A stretch of DNA of 64,000 nt, taken from positions 186,001 through 250,000 of the forward strand of contig NZ_PHKV01000003.1 in assembly GCF_002846205.1 (NCBI RefSeq). Direction: 5' to 3'. How positions within the stretch are numbered: position 1 is the stretch's first letter; each line of letters begins with the position of its first letter. Made by a program: the position numbers and the translations under genes. Origin of the DNA: Xanthomonas prunicola (GTDB lineage Bacteria; Pseudomonadota; Gammaproteobacteria; Xanthomonadales; Xanthomonadaceae). Of this stretch, positions 35,811 to 45,774 are shown piece by piece. The notes below the pieces were generated by a model, which did not search any database, was not told the origin of the DNA, and saw nothing but the letters and a program-made list of their open reading frames with translations.

Positions 35811-37358
35811 TCAGTCTAAGTCGTTGGAACTCCTCTTGATCGTTTGCCTGATACGCGTAGCGCGCGCAGCGTCTCCCGCTGCGTCATAGGCCTCCGCCAG
35901 GCTATCCAATGCATTGCGTGATGCAGGAAACATCTGCGCGTTGAGCATGAACACATGAATCGCTGCGTCGGCGCCCAGGTTGGACAAGATGGTATAGCCG
36001 GCCGTATTGATCGCGCGCTCGAGCGCATCCGTTGAGAAGCCGAAATCTGTCCGGAGCGTCTCTGCAAGACTGCCGGGATCTTTCTCGTCGGGCGCACGCA
36101 GCGCAAAGGCGATCAACGTTTCAGAGAGCGATTTACTGGGAAACCGCTGCGGCGAAACCCTGGCAAGAACGCTATCCACCAGTACCCTGCTCCACACATT
36201 TCGCGCACTGCCATTGGTCAGATAAACGATGCTGTAGCTGTCGCCATCCAACGTCCGATCAAACACGATCCGCACCCTGACCCGCGCACCGCCGTCGTGT
36301 CCAACAGACGGGTACGCATCATCCTGCCCGACCTCCCAGCCGCTGGCGAACCAACCTTGCTGTCCGTTCGCCAACACGTGCGGTTGCCAGAGCCGCTGCA
36401 GCGTTGCCTTGCCCACCAATTTTCCGGTGCGCATGGCTTCCAGAAATGTGCTCAGGTCGTCGATGCTTGTGTACAGATCGCCATGACCCAGCGCGTAATC
36501 GGGCAATGCAACCTGCGGCTCTTGCTGCAGTTTTCCATCCTTGCCGACATAGGCGGTGGCCAATCCATGGGCGGGCAACCTTGAGCGCCCCAGAAATGTG
36601 TGCGACAGCTGCAGCGTTTCGATGATTCGCTCTGACGCAACCTGCGCGTAGGGCTTGCGGTAATGCGCCTGCAAGAGCTGCGCAAGAACGACGTAGTTGG
36701 TGTTGACGTAGCGCGTTTCGCTGCCAGGCACAGAACGCAGAGGTCTCGCCGCCAACACGTCGAACAGCGCTTGCGCAGTCGCTGGCAATGAAGCCTCGGC
36801 TTCATCCGTGTCACTCATCTGCGCCGGTTCGAAATACTCGGGTAGGCCGGAGGTATGGTTGAGCAGTTGCGCAACGGTGATGCGCGCCCAGGGCTGCGGC
36901 AACTCGGGCAAATAGCGCCTGGCCGGCTGATCCGGATCGATCTGTCCCGCCTCGATCAGTTGCATGATCAGCGTACTGACGAACAGCTTGCTCACCGAAA
37001 ACGCCGGGAAGATCTGCTCGGGCGTCACCGCCTGCTTCGTGTCCAGATCGGCAAGCCCATCGACGCCGCGAAACAGCGGCTTGCCGTTGTGCACGACAGA
37101 CACTGCCTGACCGAGGATGCCATAGCGCTGACGATTGACCTGCAGTTGCTGGGTCAACGCATCCTCAAGCGACGCAGGCGCGGCGATCGCCGGAAAACAG
37201 CACACTTGCGTGACAAGCATCGTCGCAGCCACAAGCCCGCACAGCAGGCGTGCGGGCAGCGGCCGCAATCGGCGAGATTGCACGCGATGCAGCGATGGCG
37301 ACCTGCCATCGAGCAGGTCCCATTGCCTGCGCACCATCCCTGCCGACCACATGACCAT
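35811..37358 (-). CDS. Beta-lactamase-fold serine hydrolase (class C/esterase type)
   Basis: A 515-residue exported protein. A membrane/signal segment (~38-60) is followed by a class C beta-lactamase fold: nucleophile Ser121 in SVSK (S-x-x-K), tyrosine motif YVN (217-219) and the third-motif region GHDGGA. About 100 C-terminal residues form a helical, TPR-like extension (LNAQMFPASRNALDSLAEAYDAAGD). Such proteins include esterases, D-aminopeptidases and carboxypeptidases; true beta-lactamase activity is unlikely. The exact start among several nearby ATGs is uncertain. The efflux operon ends 50 bases upstream on the same strand. Confidence 0.85.
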   Translation of the reverse strand: MVMWSAGMVRRQWDLLDGRSPSLHRVQSRRLRPLPARLLCGLVAATMLVTQVCCFPAIAAPASLEDALTQQLQVNRQRYGILGQAVSVVHNGKPLFRGVDGLADLDTKQAVTPEQIFPAFSVSKLFVSTLIMQLIEAGQIDPDQPARRYLPELPQPWARITVAQLLNHTSGLPEYFEPAQMSDTDEAEASLPATAQALFDVLAARPLRSVPGSETRYVNTNYVVLAQLLQAHYRKPYAQVASERIIETLQLSHTFLGRSRLPAHGLATAYVGKDGKLQQEPQVALPDYALGHGDLYTSIDDLSTFLEAMRTGKLVGKATLQRLWQPHVLANGQQGWFASGWEVGQDDAYPSVGHDGGARVRVRIVFDRTLDGDSYSIVYLTNGSARNVWSRVLVDSVLARVSPQRFPSKSLSETLIAFALRAPDEKDPGSLAETLRTDFGFSTDALERAINTAGYTILSNLGADAAIHVFMLNAQMFPASRNALDSLAEAYDAAGDAARATRIRQTIKRSSNDLD

Positions 37359-37408
37359 CGCCCGCTCCTGCGTTGACGGCGCGAGTCTAGCAGCCTCTTA
37401 CCAGGGGC

Positions 37409-38989
37409 TCAGTGCCCCCCGGCCGCCGCGGCACTGCCGGCACCGGCGCCGAACGGCGGCTTGGCCAGCCACAGGAAGAAGATGATCGCCAGGAAGGTCC
37501 AACCAAGCAGATAGAAGATGTCGTTGAAGCCCATCTGCGAGGCCTGATGGTTGATCATGTTATTGAGCGATGCAGCGCCGCGTTGCAGGTCGCCCTGCCC
37601 CATCGCAGCCACTTGTTCCTGCATGCCGGGCGTATACACCGAAATGTGCTCGGTGATATGCGCGTGGTGCACCTGGGTGCGATGTGCCCACAGATAGGTG
37701 GTTAACGATGCAGCGAAGCTGCCGCCCAATGTGCGCAGGAACGTGGCGAGGCCGGAACCTGCAGCAATTTCGCGCCCGTCCAGATCCGACAGCAGGATCT
37801 GCAGCACCGGCATGAAGAACAACGCCACGCCCACGCCCATCACCAGCTGGATGGTCGCCACATGGCTGAAATCCACCTGCAGGTTGAAGTTGGAGCGGAA
37901 GAAGCTGGTGAACGACATGAAGATAAAGGCGATGGTGGCCAGCATGCGCAGGTCGAAGCGCAGCGCATACTTGCCCACGAACGGCGTCATCAGTACCGGC
38001 AGGACGCCGATCGGTGCGGTGGCCAGGCCGGCCCAGATCGCGGTGTAACCCATGTCGCGCTGCAGCCATTGCGGGATCAGCAGGCTCACGCTGAAGAACG
38101 CGGCATACGCCACCACCATCGCCAATGTGCCGGCGCGGAAATTGCGATGCCGGAACAGCTTGAGATCGACGATGGGATCCTTGTCGGTCAGCTCCCAGAT
38201 CACGAACACCACCAGCGCCACCGCAGCGATGCAGGCCAGCACCACGATCTTGTCGGAAGAGAACCAGTCTTCGTCATTGCCCAGGTCCAACACCAACTGC
38301 AGCGCCCCCACGCCGACCACGAGCAGGATCAGGCCGATGTAATCCATACGCGGCTTTTCGAGCTGTTCGGGACGATGCCGCAACTGCGAACCCACAATGC
38401 TGCTGGCGATGATGCCCAGCGGCACGTTGATCAAGAAGATCCATTCCCAGCTGTAGTTGTCGGTGATCCAGCCACCCAGAATCGGCCCGGCGATCGGCGC
38501 CACCACGGTAATCATCGCCAGCAATGCGAGCGCCTGCCCGCGCTTTTCGCGCGGATAGATCGACACCAGCAGACTCTGGGTGATGGGGTACATCGGCCCG
38601 GCAACAAACCCTTGCAGCGCACGCGCCACCACCAGCATGCCCATGCTCTGGGCAAGGCCGCAAAGGAGCGAGGCAATGGTGAATGCAAGCGTGGACCACA
38701 CGAACAACTTGGTTTCGCCGAAGCGCCGACTCAACCAACCGGTCAACGGCAACGCGATCGCGGTGCTGACAGCGAACGAGGTGATCACCCAGGTCGCCTG
38801 CTGCGAACTGGCGCCGAGATTACCGGCGATAGTGGGCAGCGAGACGTTGGCGATGGTGGTATCCAGCACCTGCATGAACGAGGCCATGGCCAGGCCCACG
38901 GTGCACAACGCCACACTGGCCGGGCGAAAGCCGGCGGCGGGCGCTGGTGCCGCCGGACCGCCGGGCGCGGTGGGAGCTTGCGAAGACAT
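37409..38989 (-). CDS. emrB: DHA2-family drug:proton antiporter (EmrB-like)
   Basis: A 526-residue, 14-helix major-facilitator efflux pump. Motifs: LDTTIANVSLPTIAGNLG in helix 1, LPLTGWLSRRFGETKLF (motif A), and APIAGPILGGWITDNYSWEWIFLINVPLG, the DHA2 helix-5 motif C block. It takes substrate across the inner membrane and works with the EmrA-like adaptor (gene ends 6 bases upstream) and the outer-membrane factor of the same operon. Substrates are probably hydrophobic toxicants or plant phenolics; this is inference. Confidence 0.92.
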   Translation of the reverse strand: MSSQAPTAPGGPAAPAPAAGFRPASVALCTVGLAMASFMQVLDTTIANVSLPTIAGNLGASSQQATWVITSFAVSTAIALPLTGWLSRRFGETKLFVWSTLAFTIASLLCGLAQSMGMLVVARALQGFVAGPMYPITQSLLVSIYPREKRGQALALLAMITVVAPIAGPILGGWITDNYSWEWIFLINVPLGIIASSIVGSQLRHRPEQLEKPRMDYIGLILLVVGVGALQLVLDLGNDEDWFSSDKIVVLACIAAVALVVFVIWELTDKDPIVDLKLFRHRNFRAGTLAMVVAYAAFFSVSLLIPQWLQRDMGYTAIWAGLATAPIGVLPVLMTPFVGKYALRFDLRMLATIAFIFMSFTSFFRSNFNLQVDFSHVATIQLVMGVGVALFFMPVLQILLSDLDGREIAAGSGLATFLRTLGGSFAASLTTYLWAHRTQVHHAHITEHISVYTPGMQEQVAAMGQGDLQRGAASLNNMINHQASQMGFNDIFYLLGWTFLAIIFFLWLAKPPFGAGAGSAAAAGGH

Positions 38990-38995
38990 GGTGGC

Positions 38996-40189
38996 TTAGC
39001 CCGCCTTGCTGGCAGCCTGCGACGGCAGGTTGTCCTGGATGATGCGTTGGATATCGGCGTCAGCGGCCTTGAGCTGCTGCGCATACACGTCGGTGGAGAA
39101 CACCGCGCCATTGGCCAGTTTGGTCGGCAATACGCTGCCCTGCTGATCGTGCAGATTGACTTCGACCTTCATCGACAAGCCAATCCGCAGCGGGTTGCTG
39201 GCCAATTGCTTGGAATCCACCGCGATTCGCACCGGCACACGCTGCACGATCTTGATCCAGTTACCGCTGGCGTTCTGCGCCGGCAACAGCGAAAACGCGC
39301 TGCCGGTGCCCAGGCCCAAGCTCTGGATACGGCCGGTGTAGCTCACGCCGCCGCCGTACAAATCAGAATGCAGTTCCACTTCCTGGCCCAGACGCATGTG
39401 CTTGAGCTGGGTTTCCTTGAAGTTGGCTTCCACCCACACCTGTTCCAGCGGCACCACCGCCATCAGCACGCTGCCCGGCTGCACACGCTGGCCAACCTGC
39501 GCCGAGCGACGTGCGACGTAACCCGACACCGGTGCTACCACGCCGGTGCGCGCATGATTCAAATACGCCTGACGCAGCTGCGCGGCAGCGGTCTGCACGT
39601 CCGGCTGATTGGCCACCGCGCTATCGTCCACCAACGCACGATTACGCTCGAAGCTCTCGCGCGAGCCACTCACGGCCGCTTCGGCTGCGGCCAGTTCGTC
39701 GCGGGCATGCGCTAGTTCTTCGTTGGAGATCGCGCCGGTGGCAGCCAGATCCTTACGCCGTGCGAAGTCCGAGCGCGCACTGCGCAGCGTGACTTCGCGT
39801 GCCGACAATTCAGCCTGCGCGCCTTCGACGCTGCGATACAGACCGCGCACCTGACGCACGGTCTTGGCGAGATTGGCTTCGGCCTGCTGCACCGCGACCT
39901 CGGTGTCGGCCGGGTCCAGTTGCACCAGCAACTGGCCGCGCTCCACGCGCATGCCGTCTTCGGCGCCGATGCTCACCACAGTACCGCCCACCATCGGAGT
40001 GATCTGCACCTGGTTGCCCTGCACATACGCGTCGTCGGTGTCTTCGTGCCAACGGCCGACCAGGAAGTACCACACCACCAGGCCGATGATCGCCAGGATC
40101 ACCACAATGGCCACGATGCGCAGCGCAGTACGGCGCTTGCTGGGCGCGGCGGGTGCGGGCTGAGGAGAAGTTGAAGTCGTCTGGCTCAT
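38996..40189 (-). CDS. emrA: Membrane-fusion protein, HlyD/EmrA family
   Basis: A 397-residue periplasmic adaptor: one membrane anchor (~22-43), the EmrA-type start DTDDAYVQGNQVQITPMVGGTV, a lipoyl-like half, a long coiled-coil hairpin (~95-200) and beta-barrel domains (VWVEANFKETQL). It bridges EmrB and the outer-membrane factor. The start at 40189 has a GAGA ribosome site; the frame continues upstream antisense to nothing but into the previous gene, so the longer form is rejected. Ten bases separate it from the outer-membrane factor gene. Confidence 0.92.
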   Translation of the reverse strand: MSQTTSTSPQPAPAAPSKRRTALRIVAIVVILAIIGLVVWYFLVGRWHEDTDDAYVQGNQVQITPMVGGTVVSIGAEDGMRVERGQLLVQLDPADTEVAVQQAEANLAKTVRQVRGLYRSVEGAQAELSAREVTLRSARSDFARRKDLAATGAISNEELAHARDELAAAEAAVSGSRESFERNRALVDDSAVANQPDVQTAAAQLRQAYLNHARTGVVAPVSGYVARRSAQVGQRVQPGSVLMAVVPLEQVWVEANFKETQLKHMRLGQEVELHSDLYGGGVSYTGRIQSLGLGTGSAFSLLPAQNASGNWIKIVQRVPVRIAVDSKQLASNPLRIGLSMKVEVNLHDQQGSVLPTKLANGAVFSTDVYAQQLKAADADIQRIIQDNLPSQAASKAG

Positions 40190-40199
40190 CGTCGATGTC

Positions 40200-41717
40200 T
40201 CAGGAATTCGGTTGTGCGGAAGTGGGCGCGGTGGGTGCGGTATCGCGTGCGGGCTCCGGCGTGAATCCGCCACCCAGCGCACGCTGCAACCTCACCGAGG
40301 CCAGAAGTTGTTGCGACTGCAACCCGGCCATGCGTTGGCGTGCGACGAGCAACTGCTCCTGCACGCTGAGCACTTCCAGATAGCTGCCGATGCCGGCGCG
40401 GTAGCGCTGCTGGGCCAGATCGAAGGCAGCCGTTGCGGTCTGCACGGCATCGGTCTGCGCCTGCGCACGTTGCTCCAGCGAACGCACTGCAGTGACCTGG
40501 TCGGCCACTTCGCGCAGCGCAGAGATCACTTTCTGGTTGTAGTCGGCCACGGCCAGGTCGTACTGCGCATCGCTGCCGGCCAGATTGGCGCGCAGCTTGC
40601 CGCCATCGAAGATCGGCAGGCTCAACGCTGGCGCGACCAGACCGAACACCGAGCCGCTTTCCAGCAACTTGCCGACATCCGGGTTGATCACACCGCCCAG
40701 CGCCGTGAGGTTGAGGCTGGGATAGAAGCGGGTCTTGGCGACTGCGATGTCCTTGTCGGCCGCCTCCACGCGCCAGCGCGCGGCGACCACGTCGGGGCGA
40801 CGGCCCAGCAGATCCGCCGGCAGCATGCTCGGCAACTGGGTGACCATGCCCGCGCCCACTACCGGGCGGGCGATGTCCAGGCCGCGATCCGGTCCCTGTC
40901 CGACCAACGCCGCCAGCGCGGTGCGGGCTTCGTCGATCTGCTGCTGCGCGGACTGCAACTGCTGCTGCGCAGCGGGCACGCGCGCTTGGGTCTGACGCAC
41001 CTGCAACTCGCTGTCGATGCCGGCGCTGCGGCGTTGTCGGGTCAGCTCCAGCAGCTTCTGCGCGCGGCCCAATTCCTCATTGGCCAGGTCGTGCAGACTC
41101 CACGCGTAAGCAAGCTGCGCATAGCCTTCGGCAATCGCCGCCGACAGGTTCAATCGCGCCGCTTGCGCATCCACTTCGGCTGCATGCGCCTGATCGACCG
41201 CGGCTTCCCACGCACTGCGCTTGCCGCCCCACAGGTCGATGCCGTAACGGAAATCCAGCGTCACCTGCGCACTGCTGCCGTACTTGCCACCGAGCTCTTC
41301 GCCGGCCATGGATTCGGGCAGCTGCAGTCCGGTGTAGCCACCCGACACCGAGAGGCTCGGGCCGCGCTCAGCCTGCGCACTGCCGATGCGTGCCTGCGCC
41401 TGATGCAAGCGCGCATCGGCCGCAGCGAGGCTGGGGCTGTGCTGCAGGCCTTCGGCGATCAGCGCATCCAGTTGCGCATCGCCCAGCGCGCGCCACCAAT
41501 CGCTGGCTGGCCACGCGGCCGGGCTCAGCGTGGTTTGCTGCGCCAGGGTGCGTTCGGCGTGCAGTGTGCTGGGGTCCAGCACAGCGCCTTGCGGAGTCAG
41601 ACCACGGCTGCTGGCACAGGCGGCCAGTGCCAGCGCCAGGGCAGTGATAACGAACGGCCGCGCCAGGCGCATCGAGCGCGGGCGCAGCCTCTGGGTCGGG
41701 GAACTAGCAGCGTTCAT
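40200..41717 (-). CDS. Outer-membrane efflux lipoprotein (NodT/OprM family)
   Basis: A 505-residue TolC-like channel with lipobox LAAC (Cys33), then two homologous helical repeats of the RND/EmrAB outer-membrane-factor type (LDALIAEGLQHSPSLAAADARLHQAQARIG and the mirrored second half). It is the exit duct for the EmrAB-like pump. The ATG overlaps the marR stop by 4 bases (ATGA), so translation is coupled. Confidence 0.92.
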   Translation of the reverse strand: MNAASSPTQRLRPRSMRLARPFVITALALALAACASSRGLTPQGAVLDPSTLHAERTLAQQTTLSPAAWPASDWWRALGDAQLDALIAEGLQHSPSLAAADARLHQAQARIGSAQAERGPSLSVSGGYTGLQLPESMAGEELGGKYGSSAQVTLDFRYGIDLWGGKRSAWEAAVDQAHAAEVDAQAARLNLSAAIAEGYAQLAYAWSLHDLANEELGRAQKLLELTRQRRSAGIDSELQVRQTQARVPAAQQQLQSAQQQIDEARTALAALVGQGPDRGLDIARPVVGAGMVTQLPSMLPADLLGRRPDVVAARWRVEAADKDIAVAKTRFYPSLNLTALGGVINPDVGKLLESGSVFGLVAPALSLPIFDGGKLRANLAGSDAQYDLAVADYNQKVISALREVADQVTAVRSLEQRAQAQTDAVQTATAAFDLAQQRYRAGIGSYLEVLSVQEQLLVARQRMAGLQSQQLLASVRLQRALGGGFTPEPARDTAPTAPTSAQPNS

Positions 41718-42154
41718 GAGTTGAGTGCATCGCGGACACGGATAAGAAGTGAGGTAAGAAGTTCGCGCTCGGGCGCAGACAGATCGCGCAGGCCGTGCTC
41801 GATGGCGCGTTCGCCGCGCAAGCGCAGCCGCTCCCATAACGCCACGCCCTGTTCGGTCATGACGATCTGCAGCGCGCGTCGATCCTGCGCGTGCGGCTCG
41901 CGCCGCACCGCGCCCAGTGCTTCAAGCTTGTCGAGCAGGCGGGTCACCGCGCTCGGGGTCTGGTCCAGCGCCAGCGCCAATTCGTTGGCTGTGCACGGCG
42001 AGCGCACCGCCAGGACCTTCAGGCCCACGTAGTGGCTGAAGCCGAAATCGGGCAGTTCGCCCTTCATCTCGGCATCGAGTTGGCGCATCAGCGCATCACG
42101 CACCTGGCGCAGCAGCAAGCCAAACGACGGCGCGGCGGTAGACGGAACATTCAT
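41714..42154 (-). CDS. MarR/EmrR-type repressor of the efflux operon
   Basis: A 146-residue winged-helix regulator: CTANELALALDQTPSAVTRLLDKLEALGAV is the recognition segment and RREPHAQDRRALQIVMTEQG the wing. First gene of an operon with the outer-membrane factor, EmrA and EmrB genes, the usual place for a substrate-responsive repressor. An in-frame ATG three codons upstream (42163) overlaps the -10 element of the likely promoter, so the start at 42154 is preferred; the transcript may then have almost no leader. Confidence 0.9.
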   Translation of the reverse strand: MNVPSTAAPSFGLLLRQVRDALMRQLDAEMKGELPDFGFSHYVGLKVLAVRSPCTANELALALDQTPSAVTRLLDKLEALGAVRREPHAQDRRALQIVMTEQGVALWERLRLRGERAIEHGLRDLSAPERELLTSLLIRVRDALNS

Positions 42155-42161
42155 GCCGCAC

Positions 42162-42189
42162 ATTTTGTTCCGAAAAATATATTTGTCAA
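42162..42189 (-). promoter_or_regulatory. Promoter and candidate operator of the efflux operon
   Basis: On the minus strand a perfect -35 TTGACA (42189-42184), a 16-base spacer and CAAAAT (42167-42162) lie 7 bases before the marR ATG. The spacer and the edge of the -35 carry the 10-bp palindrome AAATATATTT (42175-42184), a fit site for MarR repression. Prediction from sequence. Confidence 0.6.
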
Positions 42190-42276
42190 CGCAATTATCT
42201 CACCAGGGATTAAACCGCCTGCAAGGATCGCCACCTTACGCGCCGTGCCCAGTGGCTCGGTAATACAATTCGGCCA

Positions 42277-43128
42277 ATGAGTATCGAAAACTCGCCAACC
42301 CAGGTCGACGCATTGCCACCAGGCGTGCGCGCCAGCTTCGAAAAGGCCGATGGCCCGGTGCTGATCGCGTTCCTGGCAGAGTTGCGCGAGGTGTGGGCGC
42401 CGGAAACCGCCTGGCACGCGCACGTCCGCGGCCAGCTGATGTATGTGGAACACGGCGTGCTCACCGTGCATACCGAACAAGGCACCTTGTCGCTGCCGCC
42501 GGGCTGCGCTGGCTGGTTGCCGCCCGGACGGCAGCACACTGTCGAGCTGGCCGGGCCATTGCGCGGCTGGGGCGTGGTGGTGCGGCCCGATGCCTGCGGC
42601 GCCCTGCCTGCGCAAGGCGGGGTGATCCGACTGACCGGGCTGGCCCGCGAGGCCGTCATGCGGGCCGCCAGCTGGCCGCTGGATCAGCCGCTGGATACCG
42701 CCCAGCAACGCCTGGCCGCGGTGCTGCTGGACGAGTTGCGGCAGGTGCAGATCGACCACCTGCACCTGCCGATGCCGGCCGACCGCCGGCTATTAAGGAT
42801 CGCCCGCCAGCTGCTCGACACCCCCGCCGATCCGCGTTCGCTGGAGCAATGGGCCGACTGGGGTGGACTGTCGCCGCGCAGCTTGAGCCGGCATTTCCGC
42901 GACGAGACCGGCCTGAGCTTTGCGCAATGGCGACAGCACGCCCGGCTGGCGGAAGGCTTGCGGCGGCTGAGCCAGGGCAGCGCAGTGGCGCAGGTGGCCG
43001 ACCAGCTGGGCTACAGCAGCCCCAGCGCCTTCGTCAGCGTTTTCCACCGCCATTTCGGCGCCCCGCCCGCCCGTTATTTAGCCAGCCCCCACGCGCGTGG
43101 CTTGGCATCCCCCGCCGCATCCGGATAA
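42277..43128 (+). CDS. AraC family transcriptional regulator
   Basis: A 283-residue regulator with an N-terminal cupin-like sensing domain (WHAHVRGQLMYVEHGVLTVHTEQGTLSLPPGCAGWLPPG) and a C-terminal AraC double helix-turn-helix (LEQWADWGGLSPRSLSRHFRDETGLSF and VAQVADQLGYSSPSAFVSVFHRHFG). It is divergent from the marR-efflux operon, 122 bases away, so it may control or be controlled with it. A -10-like TACAAT (42264-42269) lies 7 bases before the ATG. Confidence 0.9.
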   Translation: MSIENSPTQVDALPPGVRASFEKADGPVLIAFLAELREVWAPETAWHAHVRGQLMYVEHGVLTVHTEQGTLSLPPGCAGWLPPGRQHTVELAGPLRGWGVVVRPDACGALPAQGGVIRLTGLAREAVMRAASWPLDQPLDTAQQRLAAVLLDELRQVQIDHLHLPMPADRRLLRIARQLLDTPADPRSLEQWADWGGLSPRSLSRHFRDETGLSFAQWRQHARLAEGLRRLSQGSAVAQVADQLGYSSPSAFVSVFHRHFGAPPARYLASPHARGLASPAASG

Positions 43129-43188
43129 TCGGCGCTCTTCGAGTCCGCGCCCCGGTGCAGACTCCTCTCACGCAGGACCTGGCTTTAC

Positions 43189-45432
43189 ATGACCGATCTG
43201 ACCCGCCCCACCTTCCATGGCTTCGAACAGCTGCCGCTACGCGAGTACGCCGAACGCGCCTATCTCGACTATTCGATGTACGTGGTGCTCGACCGCGCCC
43301 TGCCGTTCCTGGGCGACGGCCTGAAGCCGGTGCAGCGGCGCATCATCTTTGCCATGAGCGAGCTGGGCCTGAATGCCGCCGCCAAGCCGAAGAAATCCGC
43401 GCGCACCGTGGGCGATGTGATCGGTAAGTACCATCCGCACGGCGACAGCGCCTGCTATGAGGCGCTGGTGCTGATGGCGCAGCCGTTCTCGTACCGCTAC
43501 CCGCTGATCGAAGGCCAGGGCAACTTCGGCTCCACCGACGACCCCAAGTCGTTCGCGGCGATGCGCTATACCGAATCCAAGCTGACCCCGATCGCCGAGG
43601 TGCTGCTGGGCGAAATCGCTCAGGGCACTACCGACTGGGCGCCCAATTTCGACGGCACCCTGGAAGAGCCCACCTGGCTGCCGGCACGCCTGCCGCACCT
43701 GCTGCTCAACGGCACCACCGGCATTGCCGTTGGCATGGCCACCGACGTGCCGCCGCACAACCTCAACGAGATCGTCAGCGCGCTGCTGCGGCTGCTCGAC
43801 AACCCCGATGCCACGGTCGCGGAATTGTGCGAACACGTGCTGGGCCCGGACTACCCGACCACCGCCGAAATCATCACCCCGGCCGCCGACCTGCGTGCGA
43901 TCTACGAAACCGGCCACGGCAGCGTGCGCGCCCGGGCCACCTACAAGAAAGAACACGCCAACATCGTCATCGATGCGCTGCCGTATCAGGTGTCTCCGTC
44001 CAAGGTGATCGAACAGATCGCCCAGCAGATGCGCGCCAAGAAGCTGCCGTGGCTGGAAGACATCCGCGACGAATCCGACCACACCAGCCCGGTGCGGGTG
44101 GTACTGGTGCCGCGCTCCAATCGCGTCGATGCCGAGCAGTTGATGGGCCATCTGTTCGTCACCACCGATCTTGAGCGCAGCTACCGCTGCAACCTCAACG
44201 TGATCGGCCTGGATGGTCGCCCGCAGGTCAAGAACCTGCGCCAGTTGCTGAGCGAATGGCTGACCTTCCGCAGCGACACCGTCACCCGCCGCCTCAACCA
44301 TCGCCTGCAGAAGGTCGAGCGTCGCCTGCACCTGTTGGAAGGCTTGCTGATCGCCTTCCTCAACCTGGACGAAGTGATCCGCATCGTCCGCAGCGAGGAC
44401 GAACCCAAGCCGGTGCTGATCTCGCGCTTTGCGCTGAGCGAAGAACAGGCCGAATACATCCTGGAAACCAAGCTGCGCCAGCTGGCGCGCCTGGAAGAGA
44501 TGAAGATCCGCGGCGAGCAGGAAGCACTCGCCAAGGAACGCGCGCAGATCATGGCGATCCTGGAAAGCAAGACCAAGCTGAAGAAGCTGATCAAGGACGA
44601 GTTGATTGCCGACGCCAAGAAATTCGGCGATGCGCGCCGTTCGCCGCTGGTGCAACGTGGCGCCGCGCAGGCCATCGACGAAACCGAGATGGTCGCCAGC
44701 GAACCGATGACCGTGGTGCTGTCGGAAAAGGGCTGGGTGCGCGCGGCCAAGGGGCACGAGGTCGATCCGGCCGGCATGTCGTATCGCGACGGCGACAGCC
44801 TGCTGGCGGCGGTACGCAGCCGCAGCACGCACCAGGTGGCGTTCCTGGATTCGGATGGCCGCGCCTATTCCACTGCCGTGCACACCCTGCCCTCGGCACG
44901 TGGCAACGGCGAACCCTTGACCGGCCGTTTCTCGCCGGCATCGGGCGCGGCGTTCCAGGTCATGGCCAGTGCCGACAACGCCAGCCGCTTCGTGCTGGCG
45001 TCATCGCACGGCTACGGCTTTGTCACCCGCTTCGAAAACCTTACTGGTCGCAACAAGGCCGGCAAGGCGATGCTCAATCTCACCGCCGGCTCGCACGTGC
45101 TGACGCCAGCGCAGGTAAGCAACCCGCAAACCGATCGCATTGTTGCGGTCACCAGCGCCGGCAATCTGCTGGCGGTGCCGGCCACGGACGTGCCCGAACT
45201 GGACAAGGGAAAAGGCAACAAGATCATTGAGATCCCCAAGGCCAAGCTCGGTACCGAACGCGTGGTGGCAGTGGTCGCGGTAGCGCCGGGCAACACGCTG
45301 CTGGTGCGCAGCGGCGCTCGCACCATGAGCCTGTCGTTCAAGGAACTGGACACGTATGTGGGCGCTCGGGCAAGCCGTGGATCGCTGTTGCCGCGCGGAT
45401 GGCAGAAGGTCGACGGGTTGGAGGTGCAGTAA
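43189..45432 (+). CDS. parC: DNA topoisomerase IV subunit A
   Basis: Decatenates daughter chromosomes with ParE. The 747 residues include the breakage-reunion domain with catalytic Tyr127 ([10 protein letters not shown]) and a C-terminal beta-pinwheel of ParC type (shorter than GyrA, no GyrA box). The quinolone-resistance region reads [13 protein letters not shown]: Ser87 and Glu91 are the wild-type, sensitive residues. No parE is adjacent. Confidence 0.95.
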   Translation: MTDLTRPTFHGFEQLPLREYAERAYLDYSMYVVLDRALPFLGDGLKPVQRRIIFAMSELGLNAAAKPKKSARTVGDVIGKYHPHGDSACYEALVLMAQPFSYRYPLIEGQGNFGSTDDPKSFAAMRYTESKLTPIAEVLLGEIAQGTTDWAPNFDGTLEEPTWLPARLPHLLLNGTTGIAVGMATDVPPHNLNEIVSALLRLLDNPDATVAELCEHVLGPDYPTTAEIITPAADLRAIYETGHGSVRARATYKKEHANIVIDALPYQVSPSKVIEQIAQQMRAKKLPWLEDIRDESDHTSPVRVVLVPRSNRVDAEQLMGHLFVTTDLERSYRCNLNVIGLDGRPQVKNLRQLLSEWLTFRSDTVTRRLNHRLQKVERRLHLLEGLLIAFLNLDEVIRIVRSEDEPKPVLISRFALSEEQAEYILETKLRQLARLEEMKIRGEQEALAKERAQIMAILESKTKLKKLIKDELIADAKKFGDARRSPLVQRGAAQAIDETEMVASEPMTVVLSEKGWVRAAKGHEVDPAGMSYRDGDSLLAAVRSRSTHQVAFLDSDGRAYSTAVHTLPSARGNGEPLTGRFSPASGAAFQVMASADNASRFVLASSHGYGFVTRFENLTGRNKAGKAMLNLTAGSHVLTPAQVSNPQTDRIVAVTSAGNLLAVPATDVPELDKGKGNKIIEIPKAKLGTERVVAVVAVAPGNTLLVRSGARTMSLSFKELDTYVGARASRGSLLPRGWQKVDGLEVQ

Positions 45433-45479
45433 CGATTGTTCACCCCTGCGCCGCACGGCGGCGCGGCTGGGATTGCGGT

Positions 45480-45499
45480 CGCCTCAGGCTGCTGAGGCG
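45480..45499 (+). terminator. Probable parC terminator
   Basis: An 8-bp stem CGCCTCAG / CTGAGGCG with loop GCTG, followed by TCGTTGTTG, 47 bases past the parC stop and just before the ribosome site of the small gene at 45523. Confidence 0.5.
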
Positions 45500-45522
45500 T
45501 CGTTGTTGAGCCAGGAGGCGAC

Positions 45523-45774
45523 GTGCAGTATTCGGATAACCATGAAGCGAAATCAGGCGATCTGATCCAGATCGACACGCTGTATCGCGGCAAGGTCACC
45601 GCCTGCATGGACACAGCCGATTACCTTCCGGGACAGGAAACCTGGAGCTACCTTGGCGAAGGCATCATGGTCGATACGGATTTCTGCGGCCTAGTCCATT
45701 ACACGCAGGAGTCTGCGCTTGCCGAGGATCTTGTCCTTCTTCAACGAAGCGCGTCTGCCCCGCAGGGCAGTTGA
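45523..45774 (+). CDS. Small orphan protein of unknown function
   Basis: An 83-residue acidic protein starting at GTG behind a full AGGAGG. It reads as a compact beta-rich domain: GDLIQIDTLYRGKVTACMDTADY, then ETWSYLGEGIMVDTDFCGLVHYT and an acidic ending. The WSYL-x-GIMV-x-T-x-x-x-LVHY pattern reminds me of small proteins that sit beside polymorphic-toxin genes as immunity factors, but this is recollection, no toxin gene is adjacent, and I assign no function. Confidence 0.6.
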   Translation: MQYSDNHEAKSGDLIQIDTLYRGKVTACMDTADYLPGQETWSYLGEGIMVDTDFCGLVHYTQESALAEDLVLLQRSASAPQGS

